A stretch of 64,000 nt of DNA from assembly GCA_026627305.1 (NCBI GenBank), contig JAPNVD010000030.1, positions 1 to 64,000 on the forward strand, written 5' to 3'. The position numbers were made by a program, and so were the translations under genes. Within the stretch, counting starts at the first letter, position 1; each line of letters begins with the position of its first letter. Under the pieces are notes generated by a model that was not told the origin of the DNA, ran no database searches, and was given only the letters and a program-made list of their open reading frames with translations. This document shows positions 33,613 through 42,176 of this stretch, piece by piece. This DNA comes from Sulfolobaceae archaeon. Its GTDB lineage: Archaea > Thermoproteota > Thermoprotei_A > Sulfolobales > Sulfolobaceae.

Positions 33613-34268
33613 ATACTATTTTAATAGACTTAGGTGATACATTAGTACATTTTGAACCTAGATTTTATGAACCATATTATGAGGAGCTTAAAAGATTAGG
33701 ATATAACGTGAAGCGAAAACAGGTCTTCAGGGCTATTGCGAAGTATTTGGGAGAAACTCACTTCCCTAATCCTGATGTTGGGTTGCCTGATTTAGATTTC
33801 TCGCAGATATTATATTATTTAGGTATACCTCCTAAAACGGAATTGGTAAAGAGGTTAAGTGGAATAAGCATGCTGTCAGATAGATATTATTTGTTTGACG
33901 ATTCTATTCCCTTTTTAGAAGAGATTAAAAGTAGGGGATTTAAAATAGGATTAGTTACTAACTCTACTTCAAAGGTTTATAAGATAGTTGAAGAATTACA
34001 GATAAAGAAATACCTCGATGTGATTGTCTCCTCTTACGATCTGAAACTTGTAAAGCCCCATCCCAAGATCTTCTATTATGCACTATCTAAATTAGGTGCT
34101 AATGATGCGATATTTATCGGTGACCTATATGAGGTTGATGTTAAAGGTGCGATGAGGGCTGGCTTATCGCCTATTTTGCTAGATAGGGAAGGATTTTACG
34201 ATGATATTAAAAATGTCCCAGTATACTCTAACTTGTTAGAGATATTAAAATGGATAAAAAACAGTTAG
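33552..34268 (+). CDS. HAD-superfamily hydrolase
   Basis: A 238-residue hydrolase of HAD subfamily I. Motif I is ILIDLGDTLVHFE near residue 24; note LGDT, where the usual second Asp is at D-x-G-D. Motif II is LVTNSTS near 136, motif III is LVKPHPKIFYYAL near 166, and motif IV is FIGDLYEVDVKGAMRAGL near 195. The substrate is unknown; phosphoglycolate-like small phosphates are possible. The ATG at 33552 is the only usable start upstream of motif I, giving the 61-base overlap with the zinc-ribbon gene. Confidence 0.85.
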   Translation: MQISEDNPTDVFNKIKKRCIDTILIDLGDTLVHFEPRFYEPYYEELKRLGYNVKRKQVFRAIAKYLGETHFPNPDVGLPDLDFSQILYYLGIPPKTELVKRLSGISMLSDRYYLFDDSIPFLEEIKSRGFKIGLVTNSTSKVYKIVEELQIKKYLDVIVSSYDLKLVKPHPKIFYYALSKLGANDAIFIGDLYEVDVKGAMRAGLSPILLDREGFYDDIKNVPVYSNLLEILKWIKNS

Positions 34269-34855
34269 AAATAGAACTCCAGAAGGCTCCTCCCCACCCA
34301 GCTCCAAAATACGAACTTGAACAGTATTTAACTCCAGCAGAATTAGCGTCTCAGATACTTTGGATCGCATTCTTAAAAGGTGATATAGAGGGAAAGATCG
34401 TAATAGATTTAGGGTGCGGAACTGGTATATTTTGTAAAGGCGTTGTACTTTTAGGCGGTGACTGTATCTGCGTAGATATAGATAGAGATGCGTTGAATGT
34501 TGCAAGAAATTTTGTAGGTAAAGATGCAGAGTACATACAAGCAGAAGTAAATAGTTTCAATTTAACAAGAAAGATAGATACTGTAATCGAAAACCCTCCA
34601 TTCGGTGTAGTAAATAGGGGAATTGACCTCAAATTCCTGCTAAGGGCTATGGAAGTAGCAAACTCCGTTTATTCTATACATAAGTCTAATGAAAAAACAC
34701 GTGAACTTATAATGAATATGGTTAAAGAATATGGCTATTCAGTGGAATTAATTTCACTAAATTATCGTCTAAAATACTATTATAGATGGCATAGAAAGAG
34801 AATATACGAATTTCCTGTAGACTTATATTATCTCAAGAAGATGTCTAATTCCTAG
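34250..34855 (+). CDS. METTL5-like N6-adenine RNA methyltransferase
   Basis: A 201-residue class I methyltransferase with YLTPAELASQILW at the start, the S-adenosylmethionine site VIDLGCGTGIFCKG near residue 48, an acidic CVDIDRDAL, and the catalytic NPPFGVV near 112. The NPPF motif and the overall order match METTL5, which makes m6A in small-subunit rRNA in eukaryotes; archaeal members are thought to act on rRNA. It overlaps the HAD gene by 19 bases and converges on the phosphatase at 34852 with a 4-base overlap. Confidence 0.87.
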   Translation: MDKKQLEIELQKAPPHPAPKYELEQYLTPAELASQILWIAFLKGDIEGKIVIDLGCGTGIFCKGVVLLGGDCICVDIDRDALNVARNFVGKDAEYIQAEVNSFNLTRKIDTVIENPPFGVVNRGIDLKFLLRAMEVANSVYSIHKSNEKTRELIMNMVKEYGYSVELISLNYRLKYYYRWHRKRIYEFPVDLYYLKKMSNS

Positions 34856-35520
34856 ATCTCCTTCTTCCTTATCATATTTATCAATTCCAATATACCATCA
34901 CCATCAGGATTTTTCAACACTATATCAGCTCTCCTTTTAAGCTGTTCTATTGCATTATTCACCGCAACTTTTATGTTAGCTTCTTCAAATAAAGATAGAT
35001 CGTTTTCTCCATCACCAACAGCAATGATTGTGCCATTGAATTTTATCTCATTAATAAACCTTCTGAGCCCTATTCCCTTGTTAATATCCTTAGGTAGAAT
35101 CATTGCATCATGCCTGTTGAATTCTATTGAAGCTCCATCTACGTTATTAATTATTTCGATAACTTTCTCTTTGTAATTACTTATATCACCTAAAAATATT
35201 ATAACCTCGCCTAGTGAATACTTTATATTATTTGCATTTAATAGCTCTATGATTCTTTTTCGGGCTGCACTCCAGGATTCAGGATAATTTCTAATTATGT
35301 CATTTTTATAAAAAATGAGGGTACCATTCTCTAAAATCCATGCTGAAGGCTCTAGACCTTCGGATAAAGCCTCTATATCTTTTTTAGTTCTACCGCTAAC
35401 TATTACGAAAAGGTTATCTTTACAAAATGCGTTTATCGCATCCCTGACCTTAGGTTTTAAAATAAATCTATCCTCTTCTGCAGCTAAGGTTCTATCGTAG
35501 TCAGCGGCTATAAGATACAT
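34852..35520 (-). CDS. Phosphoglycolate phosphatase-like HAD (archaeal, Cof/SPP type)
   Basis: A 222-residue type-II HAD phosphatase. Motif I AADYDRTLA (residues 4-12), motif II IVSGRTKKD near 40, a cap domain, a Lys at DINKGIG near 148, and motif IV GDGENDLSLFEEA near 170. Archaeal relatives are annotated as phosphoglycolate phosphatase, which recycles 2-phosphoglycolate; sucrose-phosphatase-like and mannosyl-phosphoglycerate enzymes are also in this group. The gene for endonuclease IV lies 9 bases upstream on the same strand. Confidence 0.83.
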   Translation of the reverse strand: MYLIAADYDRTLAAEEDRFILKPKVRDAINAFCKDNLFVIVSGRTKKDIEALSEGLEPSAWILENGTLIFYKNDIIRNYPESWSAARKRIIELLNANNIKYSLGEVIIFLGDISNYKEKVIEIINNVDGASIEFNRHDAMILPKDINKGIGLRRFINEIKFNGTIIAVGDGENDLSLFEEANIKVAVNNAIEQLKRRADIVLKNPDGDGILELINMIRKKEI

Positions 35521-35529
35521 TTTAATCGA

Positions 35530-36357
35530 TTAGAATTTATATCCTAAGTCCTCAAGAATTTTTTTCATTTTAAGTGCGTCTCTTTCCAGTTCTGGACTTT
35601 CACAAATCAATGATATAGATATGTCACGCTTTAATATCTCTCTAGCTAAAGGCTCAAAAGGTGGAGCATTTGCATCAATAGGTAAGTGTTCATCCACGTA
35701 TTTTCCATTTTTAAATACTAGCGACTCGAAGTGAGAGTTTATATGATGTAACCCCAACTCCTTAACTACTCTGTCTATAATCTCACCATAATCTATTTTA
35801 CCTCCCTGTCTTGCGAATGTATGAGCCCAATCAATATATGGAATAACACCTTTAACTTCTTTTGCTAATGATATAACCTCATCAATTGTACCTAAAGCAG
35901 TTTCCTTAGCCATGGTTTCGACTCCGAATTTCACATTCTTTATACCCATTTCTCTTGCCTTATCCACTGTTTCCCCTAGTTCTGCTCTAACTTGTTGATA
36001 ACACTCCTCAGGTTCCATTTTTCCATAAAAGGCTATATGAATTGCTATTGTATCGGCTCCCATCCTTTCAGCCCTATCAGCACTATCTAAAATCCTCTGT
36101 TTTGACGCTTCTACTTTTTCCCTCTCTTCAGAACATAGGTTGATGAAATAAGGGGCATGAACAGATAATCTAACTCCTAGCTCCTTTGCTACTTGTCCTG
36201 CCTCCTCTGCAGCTGATTCTGACATCCTAACTCCTTGCACAAACTCCACTTCCATGGCGTTCAATCCGAGTTCGTGTACTGTCTTTATTCCTTCAATTGT
36301 ATTCCTTTTTTTAGCAGAGTGGGGAATTCCTGCAGGTCCTAAATATATCTTAGGCAC
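35530..36357 (-). CDS. nfo: Endonuclease IV (AP endonuclease family 2)
   Basis: A 275-residue TIM-barrel enzyme that cuts DNA at abasic sites. Metal ligands appear in order: SVHAPYFINL near residue 65, IHIAFYGK near 107, GVETMAKET near 144, DWAHTFARQGGK near 175 (Asp-x-x-His), HINSHFES near 208, and ICESPELERDAL near 252. It complements the family-4 UDG at 2754, which creates abasic sites. The group also includes sugar-phosphate isomerases, but the motif set favours an Nfo-type nuclease. Confidence 0.85.
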   Translation of the reverse strand: MPKIYLGPAGIPHSAKKRNTIEGIKTVHELGLNAMEVEFVQGVRMSESAAEEAGQVAKELGVRLSVHAPYFINLCSEEREKVEASKQRILDSADRAERMGADTIAIHIAFYGKMEPEECYQQVRAELGETVDKAREMGIKNVKFGVETMAKETALGTIDEVISLAKEVKGVIPYIDWAHTFARQGGKIDYGEIIDRVVKELGLHHINSHFESLVFKNGKYVDEHLPIDANAPPFEPLAREILKRDISISLICESPELERDALKMKKILEDLGYKF

Positions 36358-36396
36358 AATATTATTTTTTAAGATTAGGGATAAAAACGGTATTTG

Positions 36397-36837
36397 CTAA
36401 ATGAGTTGCAACTTTAGTAAGTTGTCTATCTCTTCTTTTATAATCCTAGCGGTCTTTTCATAATATTCCTTTGGTTGCTCCTTTCTAGCAATAAAGTTTT
36501 CATAGCCTGAAGGGTATGATAAAGACCAACTAGGGATTAAATGTATATGTGTATGGAAGATCACTTGTCCCGCGCTTCTTCCCACATTTGTCAAAATCCT
36601 TATTCCGTCAGCCTTTAACGCTCGCATCACACCTATACTTACGATCTTTAATGGCTTAGCTAAGTTACTCAAATAATCGTTGGGCATTTCTAATATGTTA
36701 TCATAATGTCTTTTTGCAACTAAAAGAGTATGCCCAGGAACGGCTGGAAATTTATCTAGAAAGGCAACGAAATTATCATCTTCGTATACAAAATATCCAA
36801 CCTCTTCTCGATTTATTATCTTACAGAATAGGCACAT
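36397..36837 (-). CDS. HIT family hydrolase
   Basis: A 146-residue protein starting CLFCKIINREE and containing FLDKFPAVPGHTLLVAKRHYD near residues 27-45 and the histidine triad FHTHIHLIPSW near 97-107. These proteins hydrolyse nucleoside phosphoramidates or dinucleoside polyphosphates. The two N-terminal cysteines with a later His may bind zinc, as in many members. A Nudix hydrolase follows on the same strand to the right, so the region gathers nucleotide-cleaning enzymes. Confidence 0.9.
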   Translation of the reverse strand: MCLFCKIINREEVGYFVYEDDNFVAFLDKFPAVPGHTLLVAKRHYDNILEMPNDYLSNLAKPLKIVSIGVMRALKADGIRILTNVGRSAGQVIFHTHIHLIPSWSLSYPSGYENFIARKEQPKEYYEKTARIIKEEIDNLLKLQLI

Positions 36838-36874
36838 TGAAAAGTAGAGAATCGATTTAACTTAAAAATTTTTA

Positions 36875-37378
36875 TCATAATTGCATATGAGTTAGATAAA
36901 ACAGTGTTGCAAGAGTTTTAGCATCTTCTATTTGTCCACTTTTAGCTAATTCTATAACATCTGTAAGCTTTAACTTTAATACTTCGATTATCTCTTCTTC
37001 CTCACGATTTGGCTTTTCTTCTATTAAATCTCTAGCAAGGAAAATATACATCTTTTCGGTACTGCTTCCAGGTGCAGGATACATTTGTCCTACTAATTTT
37101 AAATTCTCACTTCTATAACCCGTCTCTTCTAGTAGTTCCCTTTTTGCAGTATCTTCGGGCTTTTCTCCTTCTTCAATAGTTCCAGCAGGAAATTCATATA
37201 ACCACTTTCCTATAATGTATCTGTATTGATGTAGGAGTATTACAGTTTCTCTATCTAGAAATGGAACTATTAAAACTGAACCTCTGTGTAAAACATAAGG
37301 ACTCTCGACAACTACACCATTAGGTAAATTGAACTTATCTATATGCACTTCAAATTTCTTAGAGCTTAGGATTCTCAT
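36875..37378 (-). CDS. Nudix hydrolase, ADP-ribose pyrophosphatase-like
   Basis: A 167-residue protein. The Nudix box G-x5-E-x7-REUxEExGU is complete in GTIEEGEKPEDTAKRELLEETGY (residues about 71-93). The preceding VILLHQYRYIIGKWLYEFPAG stretch is typical of ADP-ribose pyrophosphatases, which cleave ADP-ribose to AMP and ribose phosphate. Exact substrate is inferred. It overlaps the membrane protein gene upstream by 20 bases, so the pair is one operon. Confidence 0.9.
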   Translation of the reverse strand: MRILSSKKFEVHIDKFNLPNGVVVESPYVLHRGSVLIVPFLDRETVILLHQYRYIIGKWLYEFPAGTIEEGEKPEDTAKRELLEETGYRSENLKLVGQMYPAPGSSTEKMYIFLARDLIEEKPNREEEEIIEVLKLKLTDVIELAKSGQIEDAKTLATLFYLTHMQL

Positions 37379-37985
37379 ACTTCTTAAGATACTTCATGGC
37401 TAAAGATATATATTTTTCCCAATCGATCTTGAGTAATATAAAGCCAATTACTAAAAATACGATAAATGAAATTATGCCTATTTCTAAATCCGATAGGCTA
37501 GTAATGTAGTGTATAAAAGAAATGCCCTTGCTCTCAATATAAATTTCTATGAAACTTTTTAGGATTTTTGCGATGACTGCTACACCCTCCATCTTTTGTA
37601 ATGAGGCTCTAACAGCACCGCCTCCAATAAATAAATAGTCGTCAAATGGCAAACCCGGTAAGATTGCTAAGATAAACAATGCTATTATAAAGTATTTAGT
37701 TTTAGCAGAGATAAATTTTGAAAGTAATTGTATATTTTTATTTCTTTTTAAAGGATTTTTTAACCCATAACCTACGCCATACATTATAATTTTTGCAGCC
37801 GCTGCAGAAATCCCTGTTATGACGCTTATTATGATATAATTAATTGGTGTAAAGCCTTGCTTAAGCAGAATAATTGAAGCAATGATCGTATATGGAGCTC
37901 CAAAAAACGGAGTTGCGTTAGAGACAAATGTGATAATGGTCAAAAATATGATACTAGATATATTCATATCTTGTACTACTATCAT
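37359..37985 (-). CDS. DedA/VTT-like membrane protein
   Basis: A 208-residue protein with about five hydrophobic segments. The FGAPYTIIASIILLKQG loop near residue 30 and ILAILPGLPFDDYLFIGGGAV near 110 recall the re-entrant loops of DedA/VTT proteins, which move lipids across membranes. The similarity is weak, so the call is tentative. ATG codons at 37985 and 37967 are possible starts. Its end overlaps the Nudix gene. Confidence 0.55.
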   Translation of the reverse strand: MIVVQDMNISSIIFLTIITFVSNATPFFGAPYTIIASIILLKQGFTPINYIIISVITGISAAAAKIIMYGVGYGLKNPLKRNKNIQLLSKFISAKTKYFIIALFILAILPGLPFDDYLFIGGGAVRASLQKMEGVAVIAKILKSFIEIYIESKGISFIHYITSLSDLEIGIISFIVFLVIGFILLKIDWEKYISLAMKYLKKYENPKL

Positions 37986-38025
37986 GTATGCTTTAATATG
38001 TATTATCCTACCAAACTAATAATAT

Positions 38026-38262
38026 GTGAAGTTTAAGTTAGATCTTAATAATAATTTTGTAAGTAAGGAGAAAATAGTCGCGATTAGAATAGACAATAAA
38101 ATGTCATATAATTTCGAACCAACAGAAATAGTGCCAAATACAAAGTATCTAATCCTTAATGTCTACGATGTATACCCCATACCTAAAACAGCAGAGCACA
38201 TGATCGAAATTATAACAGAGAAAGGTAAATATCTAAAATACTTTTCAAAAGAATTTATATGA
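38026..38262 (+). CDS. Small protein of unknown function
   Basis: A 78-residue soluble protein, GTG start, with alternating residues that suggest a small beta sheet (KIVAIRIDNKMSYNFEP, then KYLILNVYDVYPIP). No motif is recognised. It overlaps the THEP1 gene by 4 bases (ATGA), so it is its operon partner. Confidence 0.5.
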   Translation: MKFKLDLNNNFVSKEKIVAIRIDNKMSYNFEPTEIVPNTKYLILNVYDVYPIPKTAEHMIEIITEKGKYLKYFSKEFI

Positions 38263-38774
38263 TGATCAAGAAATTTTTAATAACTGGTAATCCAGGAGTA
38301 GGCAAGACAACGCTTGTTCTTTATATCGTTAATAAGGTTAAAGGATTAGGATATAAGGTAAGTGGCTTTTATTGCCCAGAGGTAAGGGAAAATAATGTAA
38401 GAGTGGGTTTTAAAATCCATGATCTAGTCACAGGTAAAGAAGGATGGCTAGCTAAGGTTAACGTTAGTAGTGATAAGAGGGTTGGAAAATATGGTATAAT
38501 TAAAGAGGCTAGCGAGATAGCGTTATTAAGTAAAAACTCTATGTCAGATTCGGATTTAGTAGTTATAGATGAGATTGGACCTATGGAGCTTTCAGTATCA
38601 GAAATAAAAGATGTAATATATTATGCATTAAACTTAGATAAACCCTTAGTTGCCGTAGTTCATAGGAATATAAGACTAAACGTTAGCAATGCTAAACTCT
38701 ATAGAGTAACTATTGAAAATAGAGACAGATTAAGAGAAGTGATATTAAATGAAATTCTATCTGTATTGAAGTAA
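38259..38774 (+). CDS. Nucleoside-triphosphatase THEP1
   Basis: A 171-residue P-loop NTPase. Walker A is ITGNPGVGKTTLV (residues 7-19), followed by GYKVSGFYCPEVRENNVRVGF, a motif region of the THEP1 family, and Walker B LVVIDEIGPMEL near 101. Thermophilic members hydrolyse ATP, GTP and other NTPs slowly, and the human relative is NTPCR; the biological role is unresolved. It starts within the end of the small upstream gene. NadE follows after 43 bases. Confidence 0.92.
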   Translation: MMIKKFLITGNPGVGKTTLVLYIVNKVKGLGYKVSGFYCPEVRENNVRVGFKIHDLVTGKEGWLAKVNVSSDKRVGKYGIIKEASEIALLSKNSMSDSDLVVIDEIGPMELSVSEIKDVIYYALNLDKPLVAVVHRNIRLNVSNAKLYRVTIENRDRLREVILNEILSVLK

Positions 38775-38817
38775 AAACTAATATTTTTGTTCCTATTCAT
38801 TAATTATTGAATAACAA

Positions 38818-39654
38818 ATGCATGAGTATGTTTTAAAAAAGATGATGGTAGATTTTGAGCTGGTAACAAACTATATTGTTGAGAGGCTAAGAGAGTATTT
38901 AGAGTTCAGTGCTAAAAAGGGAGGTGTAGTAGGAGTTAGCGGAGGGATAGATTCTGCTGTAACTGCAGCTCTCTTGGCTAGGGCAACTAATAATTATTTC
39001 TTTCTCATAATGCCCTCATCCACCACTCCTAAAAAGGACATAGATGATGCGTTAGGGCTTATTAAGATGTTAGGTGCCGAAGATAAGTATGCCTATATCG
39101 ATATTGATGAAATAGTTAACAACATAGCCTCCCAAGTTAAGACTAATGATCACTATGTTATAGGTAATATAAAAGCCCGTGTAAGAATGGTGTTGCTTTA
39201 TGGCTATGCTCAAAAATTAGGCTACTTAGTTATAGGGACTGGTGATAAGAGTGAACTACTTTTAGGGTACTTTACTAAATATGGGGATGGTGGCGTCGAT
39301 GTTTTGCCGATAGGAGACCTTTATAAGACTCAAGTAAGGATGTTAGGGAGGTATTTAGGTTTACCAGAGGATATAGTTACAAAACCTAGTTCTCCAGCGT
39401 TATGGGAGGGTCAGACTGCTGAAGGAGAGATAGGAGTAGATTATGATACTATCGATTCAATACTATATCTAAGGTTTGATGAAATGAGAACCCCTGAAGA
39501 AGTGGCTAACTTTCTAGGAATAAATATAGATATTGTTAGAAAAATCGAGAACATGGTGAGATTTTCTCAACATAAAAGATTAGCTCCTGAGATTTTTAGG
39601 TTAAGCGGAAGAGCTATAAACTCGGATTGGAGGTATCCAAGACAATGGGGATAA
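38818..39654 (+). CDS. nadE: NAD+ synthase, ammonia-dependent domain
   Basis: A 278-residue ATP pyrophosphatase. The P-loop-like SGGIDSAVTAALL is near residues 41-53, the DDALGLIKMLG helix follows, then GNIKARVRMVLLY, TGDKSELLLGYFTKYGDGG, and LYKTQVRMLGRYLGLPEDIVTKP-like stretches (read in parts) that bind deamido-NAD. It makes NAD from deamido-NAD, ATP and ammonia. It has no fused glutaminase; the next gene, overlapping by 10 bases, supplies a candidate. Confidence 0.95.
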   Translation: MHEYVLKKMMVDFELVTNYIVERLREYLEFSAKKGGVVGVSGGIDSAVTAALLARATNNYFFLIMPSSTTPKKDIDDALGLIKMLGAEDKYAYIDIDEIVNNIASQVKTNDHYVIGNIKARVRMVLLYGYAQKLGYLVIGTGDKSELLLGYFTKYGDGGVDVLPIGDLYKTQVRMLGRYLGLPEDIVTKPSSPALWEGQTAEGEIGVDYDTIDSILYLRFDEMRTPEEVANFLGINIDIVRKIENMVRFSQHKRLAPEIFRLSGRAINSDWRYPRQWG

Positions 39655-40454
39655 AAGTAGAACTTGCCCAGATTAAACCTAAACTTGGAGATATAAATTA
39701 TAATTTAGAGAAGCATATTGCAATACTTTCTACCTCAAGCGCAGATTGTGTGATCTTTCCAGAGCTTTCGTTGACCGGTTATGTACTTAGAGACCTTGCT
39801 TTTGAAGTATTTAGGGAAAGCGAGAAGGCTATAAACAAAATAGCTGAAGTGGCCAAATGTGCAGTATTTGGTACTGTAAAGGAAGTCAGGACAGGAATAT
39901 TGAGGAATACTGCGGTAGTAAGTATAAATGGTAAAGTAGACTATGTTTATAAGTTCTATTTACCCACCTATGGTCTATTTGAAGAGAGGAGGTACTTTCA
40001 GCCAGGAGATCCACTAAAGGATCTAAAAGTGTTTGAGATAAATGGGATGAGGTTTGGAGTTGTAATATGTGAAGATGGTTGGCATCCTGAGCCTATAGAA
40101 GCTTTAGCGATGATGGGGGCGGATACAATTTTTATTCCTGCAGCATCGCCGTTAAGAAGGTTAGATAGAAGATTATTAATTCAAGATAACTGGGAGGCAT
40201 TGGTAAAAGCGCATTCATTAATGTATGGTATATGGACAGCGTTTACTAATGCTGTAGGCAGCCAGGAAGAGGAGTTCTTCTGGGGTGGGTCTATGATAAG
40301 TAATCCTAGAGGTGAAATAGTGGCTAGAGCTAAATTATTTGAGGAAGATAGGATATCGTATTATCTAAATGAAGAAGATATAAGGATTGCTAGATTCTTC
40401 AGCAGTTTTAGAGATCATAACAATGATTTTCATAAGATATTATCCAACATATAA
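39645..40454 (+). CDS. Nitrilase-superfamily amidase, likely glutaminase partner of NadE
   Basis: A 269-residue carbon-nitrogen hydrolase with the full triad: Glu40 (FPELSLTGY), Lys103 (VYKFYLP), Cys142 (VICEDGWHP). The segment LPTYGLFEERRYFQPG after the Lys, and ICEDGWHP around the Cys, closely resemble the glutaminase domain of large glutamine-dependent NAD synthetases (LPNYGVFDEKRYF). The ATG at 39645 overlaps the nadE end; a start at 39627 would add six residues. The function, release of ammonia from glutamine for NadE, is inferred from sequence and position. Confidence 0.8.
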   Translation: MGIKVELAQIKPKLGDINYNLEKHIAILSTSSADCVIFPELSLTGYVLRDLAFEVFRESEKAINKIAEVAKCAVFGTVKEVRTGILRNTAVVSINGKVDYVYKFYLPTYGLFEERRYFQPGDPLKDLKVFEINGMRFGVVICEDGWHPEPIEALAMMGADTIFIPAASPLRRLDRRLLIQDNWEALVKAHSLMYGIWTAFTNAVGSQEEEFFWGGSMISNPRGEIVARAKLFEEDRISYYLNEEDIRIARFFSSFRDHNNDFHKILSNI

Positions 40455-40490
40455 CTTTTTATAAGCTTTAGATAAATTATTTATGATAGA

Positions 40491-40778
40491 ATGTTACAAG
40501 AACGCTTTGATTTCGCTATACTGCTTATCTTGTTGTTATTAATATTTCTGATCTTATCAATTATTAACCCAGTCTTTATATTTGGTGCTATAGGATTATA
40601 TTTTGTAACAGGATATTTATATAATAGAGACTCAAAATTATTAATTCCAATTGGATTACTTTTGTTTTTATCTTACTTTTTAAGAGGATTTATGTTTTAC
40701 TTATCAATCAGTTTATTAATTGTTTTGTATGGAATAATACTTTTTAGAATTATGTTTAGGTATTACTTTATTCGATAA
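40491..40778 (+). CDS. Small membrane protein of unknown function
   Basis: A 95-residue, very hydrophobic protein with about four membrane segments separated by short polar turns (for example NRDSKL near residue 46). No family recognised. TATA-like sequence lies in the short gap after the nitrilase gene (CTTTTTATAAGC, about 40454-40465). Confidence 0.5.
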   Translation: MLQERFDFAILLILLLLIFLILSIINPVFIFGAIGLYFVTGYLYNRDSKLLIPIGLLLFLSYFLRGFMFYLSISLLIVLYGIILFRIMFRYYFIR

Positions 40779-40789
40779 ATATTAATTAA

Positions 40790-40800
40790 ATATATATTTA
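40790..40800 (+). promoter_or_regulatory. TATA box before a small open frame
   Basis: ATATATATTTA ends 17 bases before the ATG at 40818, with its centre about 23 bases upstream, close to the spacing of leaderless genes here. It is part of a run of A/T, so chance is possible. Confidence 0.4.
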
Positions 40801-40817
40801 CATACGCAATATGTCAT

Positions 40818-40934
40818 ATGTATAGAATAATTAATGTTCTATTGATATTAAACCTAATATTTTCTATCACTCTATCTAATTTATTCCTAATTCCTTTAAC
40901 ATTAATTGTAATAAAAAGAGTTTTCATGAAGTGA
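40818..40934 (+). CDS. Possible 38-residue membrane peptide
   Basis: A short open frame coding one hydrophobic helix (INVLLILNLIFSITLSNLFL) and a basic end KRVFMK. It is preceded at the right distance by a TATA box, which supports expression as a leaderless mRNA. It sits in the 220-base gap between two small genes, next to a LysO-type transporter. There is no independent evidence of translation. Confidence 0.35.
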   Translation: MYRIINVLLILNLIFSITLSNLFLIPLTLIVIKRVFMK

Positions 40935-40998
40935 GAAGTAGAATTTTTGTAATTGAAAAATCATTAGGTCTAAATCTATCTTAGGCTGAATTTATCAT

Positions 40999-41259
40999 AT
41001 GCTTAGGAAATTAGATGAAATAATCGCCTCTAAAGGATGGGATACTAGAAGAAAGATTTTAGAAGAGCTATCAAAGAAGCCATCTACTGCTTATGAGCTC
41101 GCTAAGAAACTAAACATGAACTATTCAACAATAAGGTATCACTTAGAACTTCTCGAAAGAGCTGGACTTGTTACAGCTGATAAAGGAAACAGATACGTTT
41201 ACAAGATTACTAAAAACGTTCAGTTCCTACTAAATGATAATGTTTTCTACAAGCGATAA
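40999..41259 (+). CDS. ArsR-type winged-helix regulator
   Basis: An 86-residue single-domain regulator: RRKILEELSKKPSTAYELAKKLNMN, then a recognition helix YSTIRYHLELLERAGLV and a wing DKGNRYVYKIT. No metal-binding cysteines are present, so it is not a classical metal sensor. It precedes the LysO-type exporter by 32 bases and could regulate it. Confidence 0.8.
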   Translation: MLRKLDEIIASKGWDTRRKILEELSKKPSTAYELAKKLNMNYSTIRYHLELLERAGLVTADKGNRYVYKITKNVQFLLNDNVFYKR

Positions 41260-41291
41260 GATTATTAATTTTTATATTAGAAAATAGATAT

Positions 41292-42176
41292 GTGTTTTAT
41301 ATAGATAGTGTAATTTTTATCGGATTATATGTATCGGGTATATTAGTTGGAAAGAACAGATATGTTAAAGTTGCTGGCGATTATTTTCAATACGTAGTGT
41401 TTTCGTTGATATTCATAATGGCTATGTGGGCTGGATATAGTTTATCTACATCGTCTTTAGCTAGTTTAGCTTTATTTTCATTAATATATTCTATAATCAT
41501 AATATTTACAACTTACATTATTGGTATAGCTCTCAACTTCTCTCTTACTTTCAGAAATTATAAAGTCGAGAAAGTAAAGACGCAGTTTCAATGGAAATAT
41601 CTATTAGTTTTCATCTTAGGTTTAGTGGCAGGAGTAAGTAAACTGAATTTGCCTTACGATCTATTAATACAATATATGTTGTATATCTTAGCTTTTGTAG
41701 CCGGTGTCAGTATAAGAGGATTTTTAACAAAAGAGATCCTATTAAAATCGTTGACTTCAAGTATCTATTCTGTAGTTATTGCCTTTTCAGGTGCAGTAGT
41801 AGCTTCAGTCCTATTATATTTTTTAGGACTAAGACCCTTTCAACTGTCTCTAGGCGTGTCAATAGCTAATGGATGGTATAGCTTTGCTGGACCCTTTTTA
41901 GGATTATACTATGGTTCTTCGGCAGGTGTAATTGGTTTTTTAACTAATTTCTTGAGAGAGCAATTAACCTTCATAATTGTACCTACACTTGCTCGAATTC
42001 TTCCATTGCCTGAACCGTTAATTGCAATAGGAGGTGCGACGTCTATGGATACTACATTAGGAGTATATATGGGTGTTTTAAATAGCAAAAAAGATTCAAT
42101 TACTGCAATAGTAAGTGGCGTTATAATTACAATTCTAGTTCCCATTGTTTTACCTATAAGTGTGATTTTTAAGTGA
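41292..42176 (+). CDS. LysO-family amino acid exporter
   Basis: A 294-residue membrane protein with about eight helices. The C-terminal half contains NGWYSFAGPFLGLYYG, GVIGFLTNFLREQLTFIIVPTL and IAIGGATSMDTTLG, which are the hallmark segments of LysO (DUF340), a lysine exporter in bacteria. The substrate here is inferred. It follows an ArsR-type regulator. Its stop codon TGA lies inside the C box of the C/D sRNA that starts at its 3' end. Confidence 0.85.
   Translation: MFYIDSVIFIGLYVSGILVGKNRYVKVAGDYFQYVVFSLIFIMAMWAGYSLSTSSLASLALFSLIYSIIIIFTTYIIGIALNFSLTFRNYKVEKVKTQFQWKYLLVFILGLVAGVSKLNLPYDLLIQYMLYILAFVAGVSIRGFLTKEILLKSLTSSIYSVVIAFSGAVVASVLLYFLGLRPFQLSLGVSIANGWYSFAGPFLGLYYGSSAGVIGFLTNFLREQLTFIIVPTLARILPLPEPLIAIGGATSMDTTLGVYMGVLNSKKDSITAIVSGVIITILVPIVLPISVIFK

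Noticed and set aside
39481..39520. C/D-like boxes (TTGATGA ... CTGA) inside nadE
   Set aside because: No C' and no second D box follow, and the stretch is plain coding sequence (FDEMRTPEEVA).
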